Below, one piece after another: positions 47,570 to 56,379 of a DNA stretch of 64,000 bases (the first letter of the stretch is position 1; each line of letters begins with the position of its first letter). The notes under the pieces were generated by a model. That model saw only the letters and a program-made list of their open reading frames with translations. It ran no database searches and was not told the origin of the DNA. This DNA is from Sphingobium chungbukense (GTDB lineage: Bacteria; Pseudomonadota; Alphaproteobacteria; Sphingomonadales; Sphingomonadaceae), in the NCBI RefSeq assembly GCF_001005725.1, contig NZ_LBIC01000001.1, positions 522,501 through 586,500 of the forward strand. The letters are read 5' to 3'. A program made the position numbers and the translations under genes.

Positions 47570-48022
47570 TTAGCCTGCAATCGCCATGCGGCGCAGATCG
47601 CGGGCCTTGGTCAGGATGATCTCTTCCAGCTTCTGCACGGTCGCGGCCTGCACCGGGGCGTCGACCCACTGGCCACCCTGGCTGACCTGACGGCTGGCGG
47701 CGACACGCAACGCATCGGCACGCAGGTCCTGATCGAGGATCGAGACGGTCAGCTTCATCCGTTCGTTGGGGCTGTTCGGATTGGCATACCAGTCGGTGAC
47801 GATCACGCCGCCGTTCGAATCCGTCTGCACCATCGGCATGAAGGACAGGGTGTCGAGGCTCGCCCGCCACAGATAGGCGTTGACGCCGATGGTCGTGACC
47901 TTGGACGCGGCGAGATCCGCCTTGGGACGTTCCCTGGCCCCGCCACCGCAGGCGGCGAGCGGCAAAACAGCAGCCAGCAGCAGACCGGCGGAAAGGGGCG
48001 TGGAAAGGCGGCGGACCATCAT
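47570..48022 (-). CDS. DUF3576 lipoprotein
   Basis: 150 residues. Signal with lipobox PLAAC near residues 20-24. The mature part contains [21 protein letters not shown] and [21 protein letters not shown], the core of DUF3576, a family seen in alphaproteobacteria upstream of leuS. Function unknown; an envelope role is likely because of the lipobox and the LptE neighbour. ATG at 48022 and 48019 are both possible starts. Gap of 83 bases to leuS. Confidence 0.85.
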   Translation of the reverse strand: MMVRRLSTPLSAGLLLAAVLPLAACGGGARERPKADLAASKVTTIGVNAYLWRASLDTLSFMPMVQTDSNGGVIVTDWYANPNSPNERMKLTVSILDQDLRADALRVAASRQVSQGGQWVDAPVQAATVQKLEEIILTKARDLRRMAIAG

Positions 48023-48258
48023 GACTGTCCCATCAAACAAGAAAAACGCCTCGCTTCTATAGAGAAGCCGCGCCAATCGGCAAGGGGGAGTCGGGCGCAC
48101 GCCAAGGAAGGCCCGTCACGGTTCGTCGCGGCGGCGAACGGGTCCTGTGTGTTCCGTGCAACAGCTCAGACAAAATAGTGGCGGCACTCTACCAATTTCA
48201 GAGTCTTGGATGTAGAAGAATCCACAGAAAACTAGTCGGTGGGGAAGAGACTCGTAAC

Positions 48259-48990
48259 ATGCGCCTGAAAAGGGGACATATAGCATTGGTGGGCTCGGCC
48301 GTCGCCGTCGCCGGCTTCGTGCTGTCTCCTGCCATCGGCGCGGCGACCGATCTCGTCCGGATGCGCGCTGACATTCCCGTTTCGCTCGGCGCGCTGGGCA
48401 GCATCTCCTCCTTCACGCCCACGACCAAGGATCCCCGCCTGGCTGCTGCCTATGCGAAGATCGTAGCGTCGGCGGGGCGCCAGAATTTCCGGTTCACCCC
48501 GACCAGCGGTTCGCTGAGCGGCCAGCGCTCCGTCACCGTGATGGTCCGCGCGGCCGATCTCAATGATCGCGTCGCTGTCACCCGGACGCTGGACCCGCTG
48601 AATATCGCGCCGGTCGCCTTCAGCCTGAACAGCGCGCATAACTGGCGCAAATTCGCATTGCCCGAGGCCGTCGGCCGCAAGGAACTGGACCCGGTTCCGG
48701 TCGAAATGGCGGGCGCCAGGAATTTCTCGCTGGATCAGGACAGCAAGAAGGACCGCTTCAGCACCAAGGTGCTGATCGAAAGCCGTCGCGAACCGGCTGC
48801 TACCCTTCGCAATCCCAATGCGGACAAGGATTATTCGCTGGATCTGGCCAGTTCCTATTCGCTGACGCGTAACCTGAACGTCACCGCCGGCATCCGCTAT
48901 AATAACAGCTTCGCTGGCCGACTGACGCCAATGACCGACGACCGCCAGGATGCGCAGGCCGTCTATCTGGGCACGATCTTCAAATTCTAG
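48259..48990 (+). CDS. exported protein of unknown function, C-terminal beta-strand pattern
   Basis: 243 residues. A signal peptide (HIALVGSAVAVAGFVLSPAIGAA) ends near residue 29. The following part (ADIPVSLGALGSISSFTPTTKDPRLAAAYAKIV) has a segment of Ser/Thr-rich strands. The last third (DYSLDLASSYSLTRNLNVTAGIRYNN...AQAVYLGTIFKF) has alternating polar and aromatic residues and a terminal Phe, as in the strands of outer-membrane proteins. Length is too short for a full large barrel. GAAGAGA lies upstream of ATG 48259. I do not recognise a family. Confidence 0.7.
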   Translation: MRLKRGHIALVGSAVAVAGFVLSPAIGAATDLVRMRADIPVSLGALGSISSFTPTTKDPRLAAAYAKIVASAGRQNFRFTPTSGSLSGQRSVTVMVRAADLNDRVAVTRTLDPLNIAPVAFSLNSAHNWRKFALPEAVGRKELDPVPVEMAGARNFSLDQDSKKDRFSTKVLIESRREPAATLRNPNADKDYSLDLASSYSLTRNLNVTAGIRYNNSFAGRLTPMTDDRQDAQAVYLGTIFKF

Positions 48991-49058
48991 GGAATTGAGG
49001 ACCGTCAGGGTTCCGTTCGCTGGCCGGATTTAGTCTGGCCAGGAAACTGCGCTGTTCC

Positions 49059-49136
49059 CGTCACCCCGGTCCCGCTTTCTTCCGAAGCAGCGCCAGACCA
49101 AGGCAGCGGGACGCCGGATCAAGTCCGGGGCGACGA
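49059..49136. repeat. GTCACCCCGG...CCGGGGCGAC inverted repeat pair
   Basis: GTCACCCCGGTCCCGCT on the left is nearly complementary to AGCGGGACGCCGGATC plus CCGGGGCGAC on the right. The motif CCGGATCAAGTCCGGGG recurs at 57741-57765. It lies in the 181-base gap between two convergent genes. Confidence 0.6.
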
Positions 49137-49171
49137 AAGGAAAGGGTCCGCTTCCCACCTAGACCCTACTA

Positions 49172-49735
49172 TCAGCGCGATTCGATCGACAGGCCATCGA
49201 TTGCGGCCCAGCCGAAGGCGCCAATGCCCTTCAGCATCTGCCGATGCGTCGCGCGAACACCGCCCAACGCCATGACCGGCACAGGCGACAGCCGCGCCAG
49301 CGCCGCGAATCCCGCCTGCCCCAGCCATTTCTTCCCCGGATGCGAGCGCGTCGGAAATAACGGCGAGACAAAGATGAAATCCGCGCCGCCCCGCAAAGCT
49401 GCCTGCAATTCCCGCCTGTCATGCACCGGCATGCTGCGGAGGAGCGGGCGCGGACTCCTGCGCCTGTCGCGTCCATGCCAGCCGTCCGCCCGCCAGGCAG
49501 CCGCTTCCGCTGCGGTTCCGCCCAGCATCAATGTCAGACGGCGGCGGCGGGCGATGGAAGCCAGGCGATCGAACAAGGCCCTCCGTCCGACCCCGTCCGT
49601 GCCATAGTGGCGCAGCACTATTCCCGCCCGGCCCTTCGGCAAGCGCCGCGCCGCGGCCAACAGCGCCTCCTCCCCCACACGCTCATCGGTCATCAACCAG
49701 ATGGTCGGCAATTTTTTGCGGTGGCGGGCCTTCAT
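49172..49735 (-). CDS. ThiE/TenI-like protein, degenerate
   Basis: 187 residues. The C-terminal half matches the thiamine-phosphate synthase/TenI TIM barrel: GGADFIFVSPLFPTRSHPGKKWLG near residue 115 and VPVMALGGVRATHRQMLKGIGAFGWAAIDGL near 150. The start TIWLMTDER resembles the family's LYLITD. The motifs that bind pyrophosphate and metal in true ThiE (a DD pair and the HLGQ segment) are absent, so catalysis is doubtful. No thi neighbours. ATG at 49735. It overlaps no gene; divergent from the YggS gene by 22 bases. Confidence 0.72.
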   Translation of the reverse strand: MKARHRKKLPTIWLMTDERVGEEALLAAARRLPKGRAGIVLRHYGTDGVGRRALFDRLASIARRRRLTLMLGGTAAEAAAWRADGWHGRDRRRSPRPLLRSMPVHDRRELQAALRGGADFIFVSPLFPTRSHPGKKWLGQAGFAALARLSPVPVMALGGVRATHRQMLKGIGAFGWAAIDGLSIESR

Positions 49736-49757
49736 GAGCCTGCCTATAGCAGCCGCC

Positions 49758-50492
49758 ATGACGACCGACACCATCGAAGCTGCCGAACGGCTGGCCGTTG
49801 TGCGCGAGACCATGAACCGCGCCGCGCGCCTGACCGGCCGCACCGCCGACGACATCATCCTGATCGCCGTGTCCAAGACGCAGGACGTCGACGCCATCCG
49901 GCCGCTGATCGCGGCGGGTCAGCGCGTCTTCGGGGAAAACCGCGTGCAGGAAGCGCAAGGCAAATGGCCCGCCATGCGCGAAGAATCCGCCGATCTGTCG
50001 CTGCATCTGGTCGGCCAGCTCCAGTCCAACAAGGCGGCCGACGCCGTCGCCCTGTTCGACGTCATCCATTCGCTCGACCGACCGTCGCTGCTGACCGCGC
50101 TCGCGCGGGCGATGGATGCGGCCGGACGCCGTATCCCCTGCTATATCCAGGTCAATATCGGCGCGGAGGAGCAGAAAGGCGGTTGCGCCATTGCCGACAC
50201 GCCCGCCCTTATCCAGGCGGCCCGCGACGCCGATATCCCGCTGCTCGGCCTGATGTGCGTGCCGCCCGCCGGGATCGAGCCCGCGCCCTTCTTCGCGCTG
50301 CTTGCGAAAATGGCGCGTGAGGAAGGGCTTGCGCGCCTCTCCATGGGCATGTCGGGCGATTATGAAACCGCCATCATGCTCGGCGCGACCGACATTCGCG
50401 TCGGCACCGCCCTGTTCGGCGAACGCCCGGCCGCCGCTCGCCCGGTTCCGGCGAGCGGCAGGGGCATGATCAGAAACTCCCGCGCAACGTGA
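49758..50492 (+). CDS. YggS/PLPHP family PLP-binding protein
   Basis: 244 residues. Fold-type III PLP protein. The PLP Lys is in LIAVSKTQDV near residue 37; FGENRVQEAQGK near 68, HLVGQLQSNKA near 90 and LSMGMSGDYETAIMLGATDIRVGTALFG near 200-225 are diagnostic for the YggS/PROSC family. It maintains PLP and amino-acid homeostasis. The final 22 bases overlap the end of the convergent TonB receptor gene, so the tail beyond GERPAA may be dispensable. Confidence 0.95.
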   Translation: MTTDTIEAAERLAVVRETMNRAARLTGRTADDIILIAVSKTQDVDAIRPLIAAGQRVFGENRVQEAQGKWPAMREESADLSLHLVGQLQSNKAADAVALFDVIHSLDRPSLLTALARAMDAAGRRIPCYIQVNIGAEEQKGGCAIADTPALIQAARDADIPLLGLMCVPPAGIEPAPFFALLAKMAREEGLARLSMGMSGDYETAIMLGATDIRVGTALFGERPAAARPVPASGRGMIRNSRAT

Positions 50493-53247
50493 TGCCGTAG
50501 GTGCGGGGATCACCCAGATAGGCGGAGATCAACTGGTTCGCCATGACATTGCCCGGCCGCCCGAACTGACCGATGGAGGATTGGTCGGGGCTGCTCGACT
50601 GAAGCGGGCTGCTGAAGGCGACCTGGGTATAATCCTGGTTGAAGATATTCTGGCCCCAGAATTCGACTGCCCAGCGCTGCTGCGGCCCACGGATGCCGAC
50701 GCGGGCGTTGAACACCGCATAGCCGTCCTGCCGCTTTTCCGGGAACAGGTCGGAGCCGGTGTTGAAGTCGCTGCTCATGCGCCCGTCGACATAGAAGAGC
50801 GCCGACAGGCCGTTGCTGCCCAATGACGGCGTCCAGGATGCGCTGACCGTCGTCACGACCTCCGGCGCCTGGGAGTTGATCGATCCCGGCAGCAGGAACA
50901 GCGCCGGATCGAGCGGCACCGCCCCATTGCCGCTGCCGACCAGCCGGTTGGCGAATTTGGCGCGCGCATAGGTGAAGCCGCCGGCGAAGCGGACGTTGCG
51001 CACCGGCGTTGCCGACAGTTCCAGCTCCACGCCCTGGCTGATCAGGCCCGGCCCCACGTCACCGCTGGCGCAGGTCCGCGCCGTCGTCAGCGCGCTGTCG
51101 CAGCCGTTGATGTTCTGGACGACGAAGCTTGTGCCGTTGAAGGTGTTCAACTGGAAATCCTTGAACTCCTGTCGGAAGACGGCGATGTTCGCGCTCCATT
51201 TGGGCTGCGCATATTTCAAGCCCACTTCGAACGCGTCGACCTTCTCCGCGGCGAAGCGCAGGCTGGTCACGTCGGCATCGCTGCGCGGCGCGAACACGGC
51301 GGGCACCGGATTGAGGCCGGTCGATCCCAGTTGGAAGCGGTCCAGATTATAGCCGCCGGCCTTGTAGCCCTTCGAATAGCTGCCATAGACCATCAGTTCG
51401 TCGACCGGCTTCCACGACAGGACGGCGGTGCCGGAGAATTGGCCGTCGCTCATCTTGTCATTCAGATTGAGCGCACTGAGCCCCGTCGAACCGTTGCCAA
51501 GGCAACCCAGAGTCAGAATGCCCCCTGCCAGCGCCGCCGCCCGTCCGAACAAGGGCTGGCCCGTCGCGGGATTGATGGTCGTCGCGATCTCGTACAGGTC
51601 GTTCGTCGCGCCGGGGGTTCTGGCCTGAAGCAGCGGGCAGATGCCGTTGTCGTTGTTGAGGTCCGCGCTGAACCGTTTGGTCTCATGCGTGTAGCGCAGG
51701 CCCAGCGTCAGATCGAGCCTGCTGGTCAGATGGACGATATTATGGGTGAACAGCGCCCAGTTCTCGCTCTTCTGGAAATAGCGGCTGTCGACATCGCCCA
51801 CCGTGCCGGCGCTGCCAATGCTCGCCAACCGGGTGAGATTTCCCGTCAGGATCGGCACGAGCGGCGAAGGAAGGCCGCCATTGACAAGCGCCTGGCCAAG
51901 GCCGGCCAATCCCTGAGGCGACGCGCAATTGGGCGCCAGCGCCAACAGCGCCGAGGGTTGGGCGTCCGCGCCCGCCATCAAGCGGCACGCCGCGAACCGG
52001 CCATAATCGGCGCCGAAGCGGATATTATCCTCCAGCGTCAGCTTCTCATGCGCATAATAGCCACCGACCAGCCAGTCGAGCACGCCGTTGAAGGCCGAAC
52101 CCTGCGCCCTCAATTCCTGGGTGAAGGTCCTGAACTGGCGATAGGTGTTGGGATCGCGATAGAGCAGGTCGGCGCCGCTATAGTCGTAATCGCCGTAATC
52201 CTGGCTCTTATAATCGCGATAGGCGGTGATGCTGGTCAGCTTGGCGCCGCCCAGATCATAGTTGATCTCGCCCGAAACGCCCCAATCCTTGAGCTTGCTC
52301 ACATAATCGCGGCCGGGCGTGATGGTGAGGTCGCGATCATAGGGATCGGCGGGGAAGACGCTGCCCTGCCGGGACAGGATGGTGACGATGCGGTTGGACG
52401 GCGCGGTCCTGTAGCCCCCGCCCGCCAGCGGCAGTCGTTCGCGCGTCTCGATATAGGCGGCGCCGCAGCAGCTTTCGTCGCGATGGGTATAATCCCCGAT
52501 CAGGCGGATGGAGAGCGCGTCATTCGGCTCGAACAGCGCCTGGCCGCGCAGAAAATAACGGTCGCGGTCATTGGTGTCCCCAACCTTCTTTCCGGTCGTA
52601 TCGATCAGGTCATAGAAGCCGTCCCGCTTCGACCAGACGCCGTCCAGGCTGAGCGCCAACTGGTCGCTGACCGGCCCGGTGATGCGGCCCGCCAGACGCC
52701 AATAATCATAATTGCCATAGGTGATCTCGGCCTTGCCCGCGAGCTTGAACTCCGGCGCCTTGCTGATGATGTTGATGAGGCCGGCCGAAGCGTTGCGGCC
52801 GAACAGCGTGCCCTGCGGCCCGCGCAGTACCTCGACCCGCTCGATCTCGCCCAGTTCGTTGAGGCCTGCGCCGGTGCGTGAGCGGTAAACCCCGTCGATG
52901 AACACCGCGACCGAGCTTTCCAGCCCCGGATTGTCGCCCACCGTGCCGATGCCGCGAATACGCGCCGATGCGTTGGCTTCCGTGCCCGTCGAGGACAGCA
53001 GAAGCGATGGCGCCAGTTGGTTCAGCGACCGGATGTCGGTGGCGCCGCTATTCTGCATCGCCTGCGCGGTGACCGCGGACACGGCGATCGGCACGTCCGA
53101 CAAGGGACTGGCTCGCCGGGTGGCGGTGACGATGATCGTGGCGTTGTCCGGTTCAACGGCGGCGCCGCTGTCCTGCGCCCATGCAGCCGGAATGTTGCCC
53201 AATGCGACCATGCCGGCGGATATCAGCCAAAAGCTCTTCCCCTTCAT
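50470..53247 (-). CDS. TonB-dependent outer-membrane receptor
   Basis: 925 residues. Signal peptide ending at AWAQ, then a plug domain with a TonB box (ATIIVTATRR) near 36 and LRGPQGTLFGRNASAGLINIISKAPEF near 140-165, then a 22-strand type barrel ending in the outer-membrane terminal motif YGITLRGSF. Energised by TonB, it takes up a large substrate such as a siderophore, glycan or aromatic; no neighbour indicates which. No FecR/sigma genes nearby. The 181-base upstream gap should contain its promoter. Overlaps the convergent YggS gene by 22 bases. Confidence 0.92.
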   Translation of the reverse strand: MKGKSFWLISAGMVALGNIPAAWAQDSGAAVEPDNATIIVTATRRASPLSDVPIAVSAVTAQAMQNSGATDIRSLNQLAPSLLLSSTGTEANASARIRGIGTVGDNPGLESSVAVFIDGVYRSRTGAGLNELGEIERVEVLRGPQGTLFGRNASAGLINIISKAPEFKLAGKAEITYGNYDYWRLAGRITGPVSDQLALSLDGVWSKRDGFYDLIDTTGKKVGDTNDRDRYFLRGQALFEPNDALSIRLIGDYTHRDESCCGAAYIETRERLPLAGGGYRTAPSNRIVTILSRQGSVFPADPYDRDLTITPGRDYVSKLKDWGVSGEINYDLGGAKLTSITAYRDYKSQDYGDYDYSGADLLYRDPNTYRQFRTFTQELRAQGSAFNGVLDWLVGGYYAHEKLTLEDNIRFGADYGRFAACRLMAGADAQPSALLALAPNCASPQGLAGLGQALVNGGLPSPLVPILTGNLTRLASIGSAGTVGDVDSRYFQKSENWALFTHNIVHLTSRLDLTLGLRYTHETKRFSADLNNDNGICPLLQARTPGATNDLYEIATTINPATGQPLFGRAAALAGGILTLGCLGNGSTGLSALNLNDKMSDGQFSGTAVLSWKPVDELMVYGSYSKGYKAGGYNLDRFQLGSTGLNPVPAVFAPRSDADVTSLRFAAEKVDAFEVGLKYAQPKWSANIAVFRQEFKDFQLNTFNGTSFVVQNINGCDSALTTARTCASGDVGPGLISQGVELELSATPVRNVRFAGGFTYARAKFANRLVGSGNGAVPLDPALFLLPGSINSQAPEVVTTVSASWTPSLGSNGLSALFYVDGRMSSDFNTGSDLFPEKRQDGYAVFNARVGIRGPQQRWAVEFWGQNIFNQDYTQVAFSSPLQSSSPDQSSIGQFGRPGNVMANQLISAYLGDPRTYGITLRGSF

Positions 53248-53428
53248 ATTATGCTCCTCTCCTCATCCGCACGATTTTCTCCACGCGTCGGACATGGGCG
53301 AATAATGCGGATATGGCATCACGAAGGCAAGATAGTCCTGTATTTTCGGATGTTTAACCGCCAATCGTGCCACGATTCTCATGACCTGTTACCTAGCAGC
53401 AACAGCTTAAATTAGCGTTTCCGTAGGG

Positions 53429-54094
53429 TCATTTCGGATTCAGTGGAAAACGCAGCAGCCGGTCCGCAACCGGCACCATCGCCATGGCGTCAGGACCCAT
53501 GACCCGCCTGATTTCCCCATGCCCAGCATCAAGCCCGCCCGTCAGTGCGCCGAGTGCCGGCAGGATCAGCTTGGTTCGCGATCCCACGAAGCAACGCCGC
53601 GACACATGCCGCCCCCGCAGAGACAGGCGGAATTTGGGATGGAAATGGCCTGAAATCTCTGGGCTAGGATCGGCCGGATCAGCCTCATGCCGCAACCGGA
53701 TGCCCTCCACCTGCATGTCCGTGCAGCGCCTGCCGCCCGGGGTTTCCGCCAGGGCCACGTCATGATTGCCGGTGATCCACACCCAGTCCAGCCGGCCGGT
53801 CAATATCCCAAGGCGCGCGCGCGCCTCCGCATCGAGCCGAGCCGCTCCATCGGCGTCATGGAAACTGTCCCCGAGCGACCAGACCGCCCGCGCGCCGGTC
53901 CGGTCGACCAATGCCTCGATCATGTCCATCGTTGCGTGGCTGTCGAGCGGTGGCAGGAACTGGCCGAAACGCGCGAACCAGCTCGCCTTTTCGAAATGCA
54001 GGTCCGCCACCAGCAGCGCGCCCTGCGCCGGCCAGAACAGCGCGGCTTCGGGCAAAGCCAGAAACTCATGACCGGCGAACGAAAGGGGAACCAT
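53429..54094 (-). CDS. pdeM: ligase-associated DNA-damage-response phosphoesterase PdeM
   Basis: 221 residues. Calcineurin-like metallophosphoesterase: ADLHFEKASWFARFG near 30 (D.H motif), LGDSFHD near 75, WITGNHD near 108 and GHFHPKF near 145 supply the metal ligands. The pattern ADLHFEK...GNHD...GHFHP matches PdeM, which in many genomes sits beside a DNA ligase, an exonuclease and an Lhr-type helicase. Here the helicase is at 17.5-19.9 kb and this gene is alone. It divergently precedes trhO by 64 bases. Confidence 0.9.
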   Translation of the reverse strand: MVPLSFAGHEFLALPEAALFWPAQGALLVADLHFEKASWFARFGQFLPPLDSHATMDMIEALVDRTGARAVWSLGDSFHDADGAARLDAEARARLGILTGRLDWVWITGNHDVALAETPGGRRCTDMQVEGIRLRHEADPADPSPEISGHFHPKFRLSLRGRHVSRRCFVGSRTKLILPALGALTGGLDAGHGEIRRVMGPDAMAMVPVADRLLRFPLNPK

Positions 54095-54158
54095 CGCCCG
54101 GCTATGCCCCCTTGGCTCCCCGCTTTCAAGTGGGCAGGCAAAGCGCTATGGGGCAGGC

Positions 54159-54998
54159 ATGGCCGCTCCCTTCACCATTGCCGCGCTTTACCGCTTTGCT
54201 TCCTTTCCCGATCCGGACGCGATCGCGCGCGATCTGCGCCTGCTCTGTGCGGAGCTGCAAACCCGCGGCACGCTGATCGTCGCGGGCGAAGGAATCAACG
54301 GCACTGTCGCCGGAAGCGAAGCGGGCATCGCGGCGCTGGTGACGCATATCCGCGCCTTGCCGGGCTGCGCAGATCTCGACGTCAAATATGCCGTTAGCGA
54401 AGAGGCGCCCTTCGCCCGGATGAAGGTGAAGGTGAAGGCGGAGATCGTGACCCTGGGCGCGGGCGATCTCGATCCCGCCAACCGGGCGGGCACCTATCTC
54501 GATCCGGCGGACTGGAACGACCTGATAGCGGACCCCGACACGGTGATCATCGACACCCGCAACGCCTATGAAGTGTCGGTCGGCAGTTTCGAAGGCGCGA
54601 TCGATCCAGAAACGCGGTCGTTCCGCGATTTCCCTGCCTGGTTCGACGATTTTGCCGAAAAACTGCGCGAGGAGGGCCGCGAACCTCGCATCGCCATGTT
54701 CTGCACCGGCGGCATACGCTGCGAAAAATCGACCGCGCTGGTGCGTGCCCGCGGCTTTGACGAGGTCTATCATCTGCGCGGCGGCATATTGCGCTATCTG
54801 GAGGAAATGCCCGAAGCAGACAGCCTATGGCAGGGCGATTGCTATGTCTTCGACGAGCGGGTGGCGGTGGGCCATGGGTTGAAACCGAGCGATTACCTCA
54901 CTTGCCGCGCCTGCGGCCTGCCCCATGCCCGCACGGTCGCGCATGATTGTCCCGCAGGAGCGACGGGCGCCTGGCCGCACAGGGGCCGGGAAGATTAG
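54159..54998 (+). CDS. trhO: tRNA uridine(34) hydroxylase TrhO (rhodanese-like, UPF0176)
   Basis: 279 residues. N-terminal ferredoxin-like domain (ALYRFASFPDPDAIARDL, TLIVAGEGINGTVAG) followed by a rhodanese domain at about 125-220 with the Cys-containing loop IAMFCTGGIRCEKSTALV. VIIDTRNAYEVSVGSFEGAI near 128 is the rhodanese entry motif. TrhO makes ho5U34 in tRNA with oxygen. C-terminal Cys cluster (YLTCRACGLPHA) is present as in family members. The stop overlaps a convergent small gene by four bases. Confidence 0.93.
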   Translation: MAAPFTIAALYRFASFPDPDAIARDLRLLCAELQTRGTLIVAGEGINGTVAGSEAGIAALVTHIRALPGCADLDVKYAVSEEAPFARMKVKVKAEIVTLGAGDLDPANRAGTYLDPADWNDLIADPDTVIIDTRNAYEVSVGSFEGAIDPETRSFRDFPAWFDDFAEKLREEGREPRIAMFCTGGIRCEKSTALVRARGFDEVYHLRGGILRYLEEMPEADSLWQGDCYVFDERVAVGHGLKPSDYLTCRACGLPHARTVAHDCPAGATGAWPHRGRED

Positions 54999-55255
54999 AG
55001 CGGGGTCTCGACCAGTTCCGCTATCTCGAACGCATAGCTTTTCCATCCGCGCATCCGGGCGCCCTCCGCCGCCGCGCCTCGTTTCCTTTTCGCCTCGGCC
55101 AGCGAACGGGTATGGCCCCAGAAGACTTCCGTCCTGCCATTTTCCAGTTCGGCAACGATCCGCCAATAATGGGTGAAGGGGTCGGCCGTCGGTCCGATGG
55201 TCTTCACATAACCGTCCGACATGGTGGCCGTCAGATAGCGCCTCTTCCTGCCCAT
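54995..55255 (-). CDS. small hypothetical protein
   Basis: 86 residues with a basic N-terminus (MGRKRRYLTATMSDGYVKT), a central TADPFTHYWRIVAEL strand pattern and an Ala/Arg-rich helix. No membrane segment. I do not recognise it. It reads as coding because its aromatic and charged residues fall in a regular pattern, its start has CAT at the correct place, and it ends exactly at a four-base overlap with trhO. It is transcribed with the YgjP-like gene upstream, three bases away. Confidence 0.6.
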   Translation of the reverse strand: MGRKRRYLTATMSDGYVKTIGPTADPFTHYWRIVAELENGRTEVFWGHTRSLAEAKRKRGAAAEGARMRGWKSYAFEIAELVETPL

Positions 55256-55258
55256 GGC

Positions 55259-55993
55259 TCAGCCCGCAAAACGATGCAACGCCGTTCCATGGGCGCGCAG
55301 CCAGGCCCGCGCCGGACGCGGGTCCGCGCCCAAAATCCGCTTGTGTGCCGCATGAAAGGCGGGGCTGTGATCCATATGCAGCAGATGCGCCAGTTCATGC
55401 GCGACGGTCGCCCGGCGGACCTCCGGCGGGCAGAGGATCAGCCGCCAGCTATAACGGATCACGCCGCTGGAAGCGCAGCTAGCCCAGCGGCTGCGCGGAT
55501 CACCGATACCGACCGATGCCACGGTCAGCCCATTGTCGCGTGCCATGGCATGGCTTTCTGTTTCCAGCACCGCCTTCGCCCGCATCCGGAGCCAGCGCAG
55601 CACGCGCGGTGCCACTGATTCCACCGCCCCGCCCAGCAGCAGCCGATCTTCCTCCAACCGGATCGTGCGGGACGCTCCTTCGATCCAACCGATGCGCACT
55701 TCCCTTCCCTCCAGCGGGAAGACGGCGCCGTCGCCCAGCATCACGCGCGCCGGTTGCCGCGCCAATTGCGATCGGACCCAGCCTTCATGCTCCTGCGCCC
55801 AGCCGAGCGCCCGCTGCAGATTCGCCCGTGTCGGCAACGACAGCCTGAGTTCCCCGCGCGCATGGTCGAGCGACAGCCGATAGGCCTTCGCCCGCGCCGA
55901 CCGGCGGACCCGCACCGGGACGGCAACGCCGTCGATCAGGATCTCCGGGTCAAAGTTCTCGATCGACAAGGTGATTTTCCCAATCGCCCGCAT
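55259..55993 (-). CDS. YgjP-like M48-type metallopeptidase
   Basis: 244 residues. Contains the zinc motif in VAHELAHLLHMDHSPAFH near residue 205, where the HExxH pair and the downstream His/Asp define the YgjP/DUF45 group of M48-like proteins. RWASCASSGVIRYSWRLILCP near 180 is the family signature. Likely a cytoplasmic zinc peptidase with an unknown substrate. Start ATG at 55993 lies inside the upstream YcgN-like gene (44-base overlap); TTG at 56005 is in frame. The overlap suggests coupling. Confidence 0.85.
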   Translation of the reverse strand: MRAIGKITLSIENFDPEILIDGVAVPVRVRRSARAKAYRLSLDHARGELRLSLPTRANLQRALGWAQEHEGWVRSQLARQPARVMLGDGAVFPLEGREVRIGWIEGASRTIRLEEDRLLLGGAVESVAPRVLRWLRMRAKAVLETESHAMARDNGLTVASVGIGDPRSRWASCASSGVIRYSWRLILCPPEVRRATVAHELAHLLHMDHSPAFHAAHKRILGADPRPARAWLRAHGTALHRFAG

Positions 55994-56375
55994 CCGCCTC
56001 GGCAATGGTCCAGCCGCGCACGGACTCCCTGGCTCGATGCACCGCTTCCCGGTCGCCGCAGATCAGATAATGCCATTCCGGCAGCGGCTTGCCCTCACCC
56101 CGCAGCCGATAGGCGCAGGTACGCGGCAACCAGCTTATCGTCCTCACCTTGGCTGGCGTCAGGCGCACGCAGTCAGGCACGAAGCGCCGCCGTTCCTTGT
56201 AATTGGTGCATTGCCCGCTGTGCCGGTCAAGCAGCCGACAGGCGACATTGGTGGGATAGATGCGCCCCGTATCCTCATCTTCGGCCTTGTGCAGGCAACA
56301 TTTGCCGCAGCCGTCGCACAGCGCTTCCCATTCGGCGCGGTCAAGCTTGTCGAGGGGCTTTTCCCAGAAGTCCAA
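55950..56375 (-). CDS. YcgN family (UPF0260) cysteine cluster protein
   Basis: 141 residues. The WEALCDGCGKCCLHKAEDEDTG segment near residue 15 plus CRLLDRHSGQCTNYKERR and WLPRTCAYRL supplies the eight Cys of the UPF0260 family, likely binding an Fe-S cluster or zinc. Function unproven. The start is TTG at 56375, four bases after the end of the SCO gene, with no better in-frame ATG. Together with SCO and the YgjP gene it forms a minus-strand cluster. Confidence 0.9.
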   Translation of the reverse strand: MDFWEKPLDKLDRAEWEALCDGCGKCCLHKAEDEDTGRIYPTNVACRLLDRHSGQCTNYKERRRFVPDCVRLTPAKVRTISWLPRTCAYRLRGEGKPLPEWHYLICGDREAVHRARESVRGWTIAEADAGDWENHLVDREL

Positions 56376-56379
56376 ACCG

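Noticed and set aside
47487..47870. 128-codon N-terminal extension of LeuS
   Set aside because: It is antisense-frame noise through the DUF3576 gene; the true family start is at 47486.
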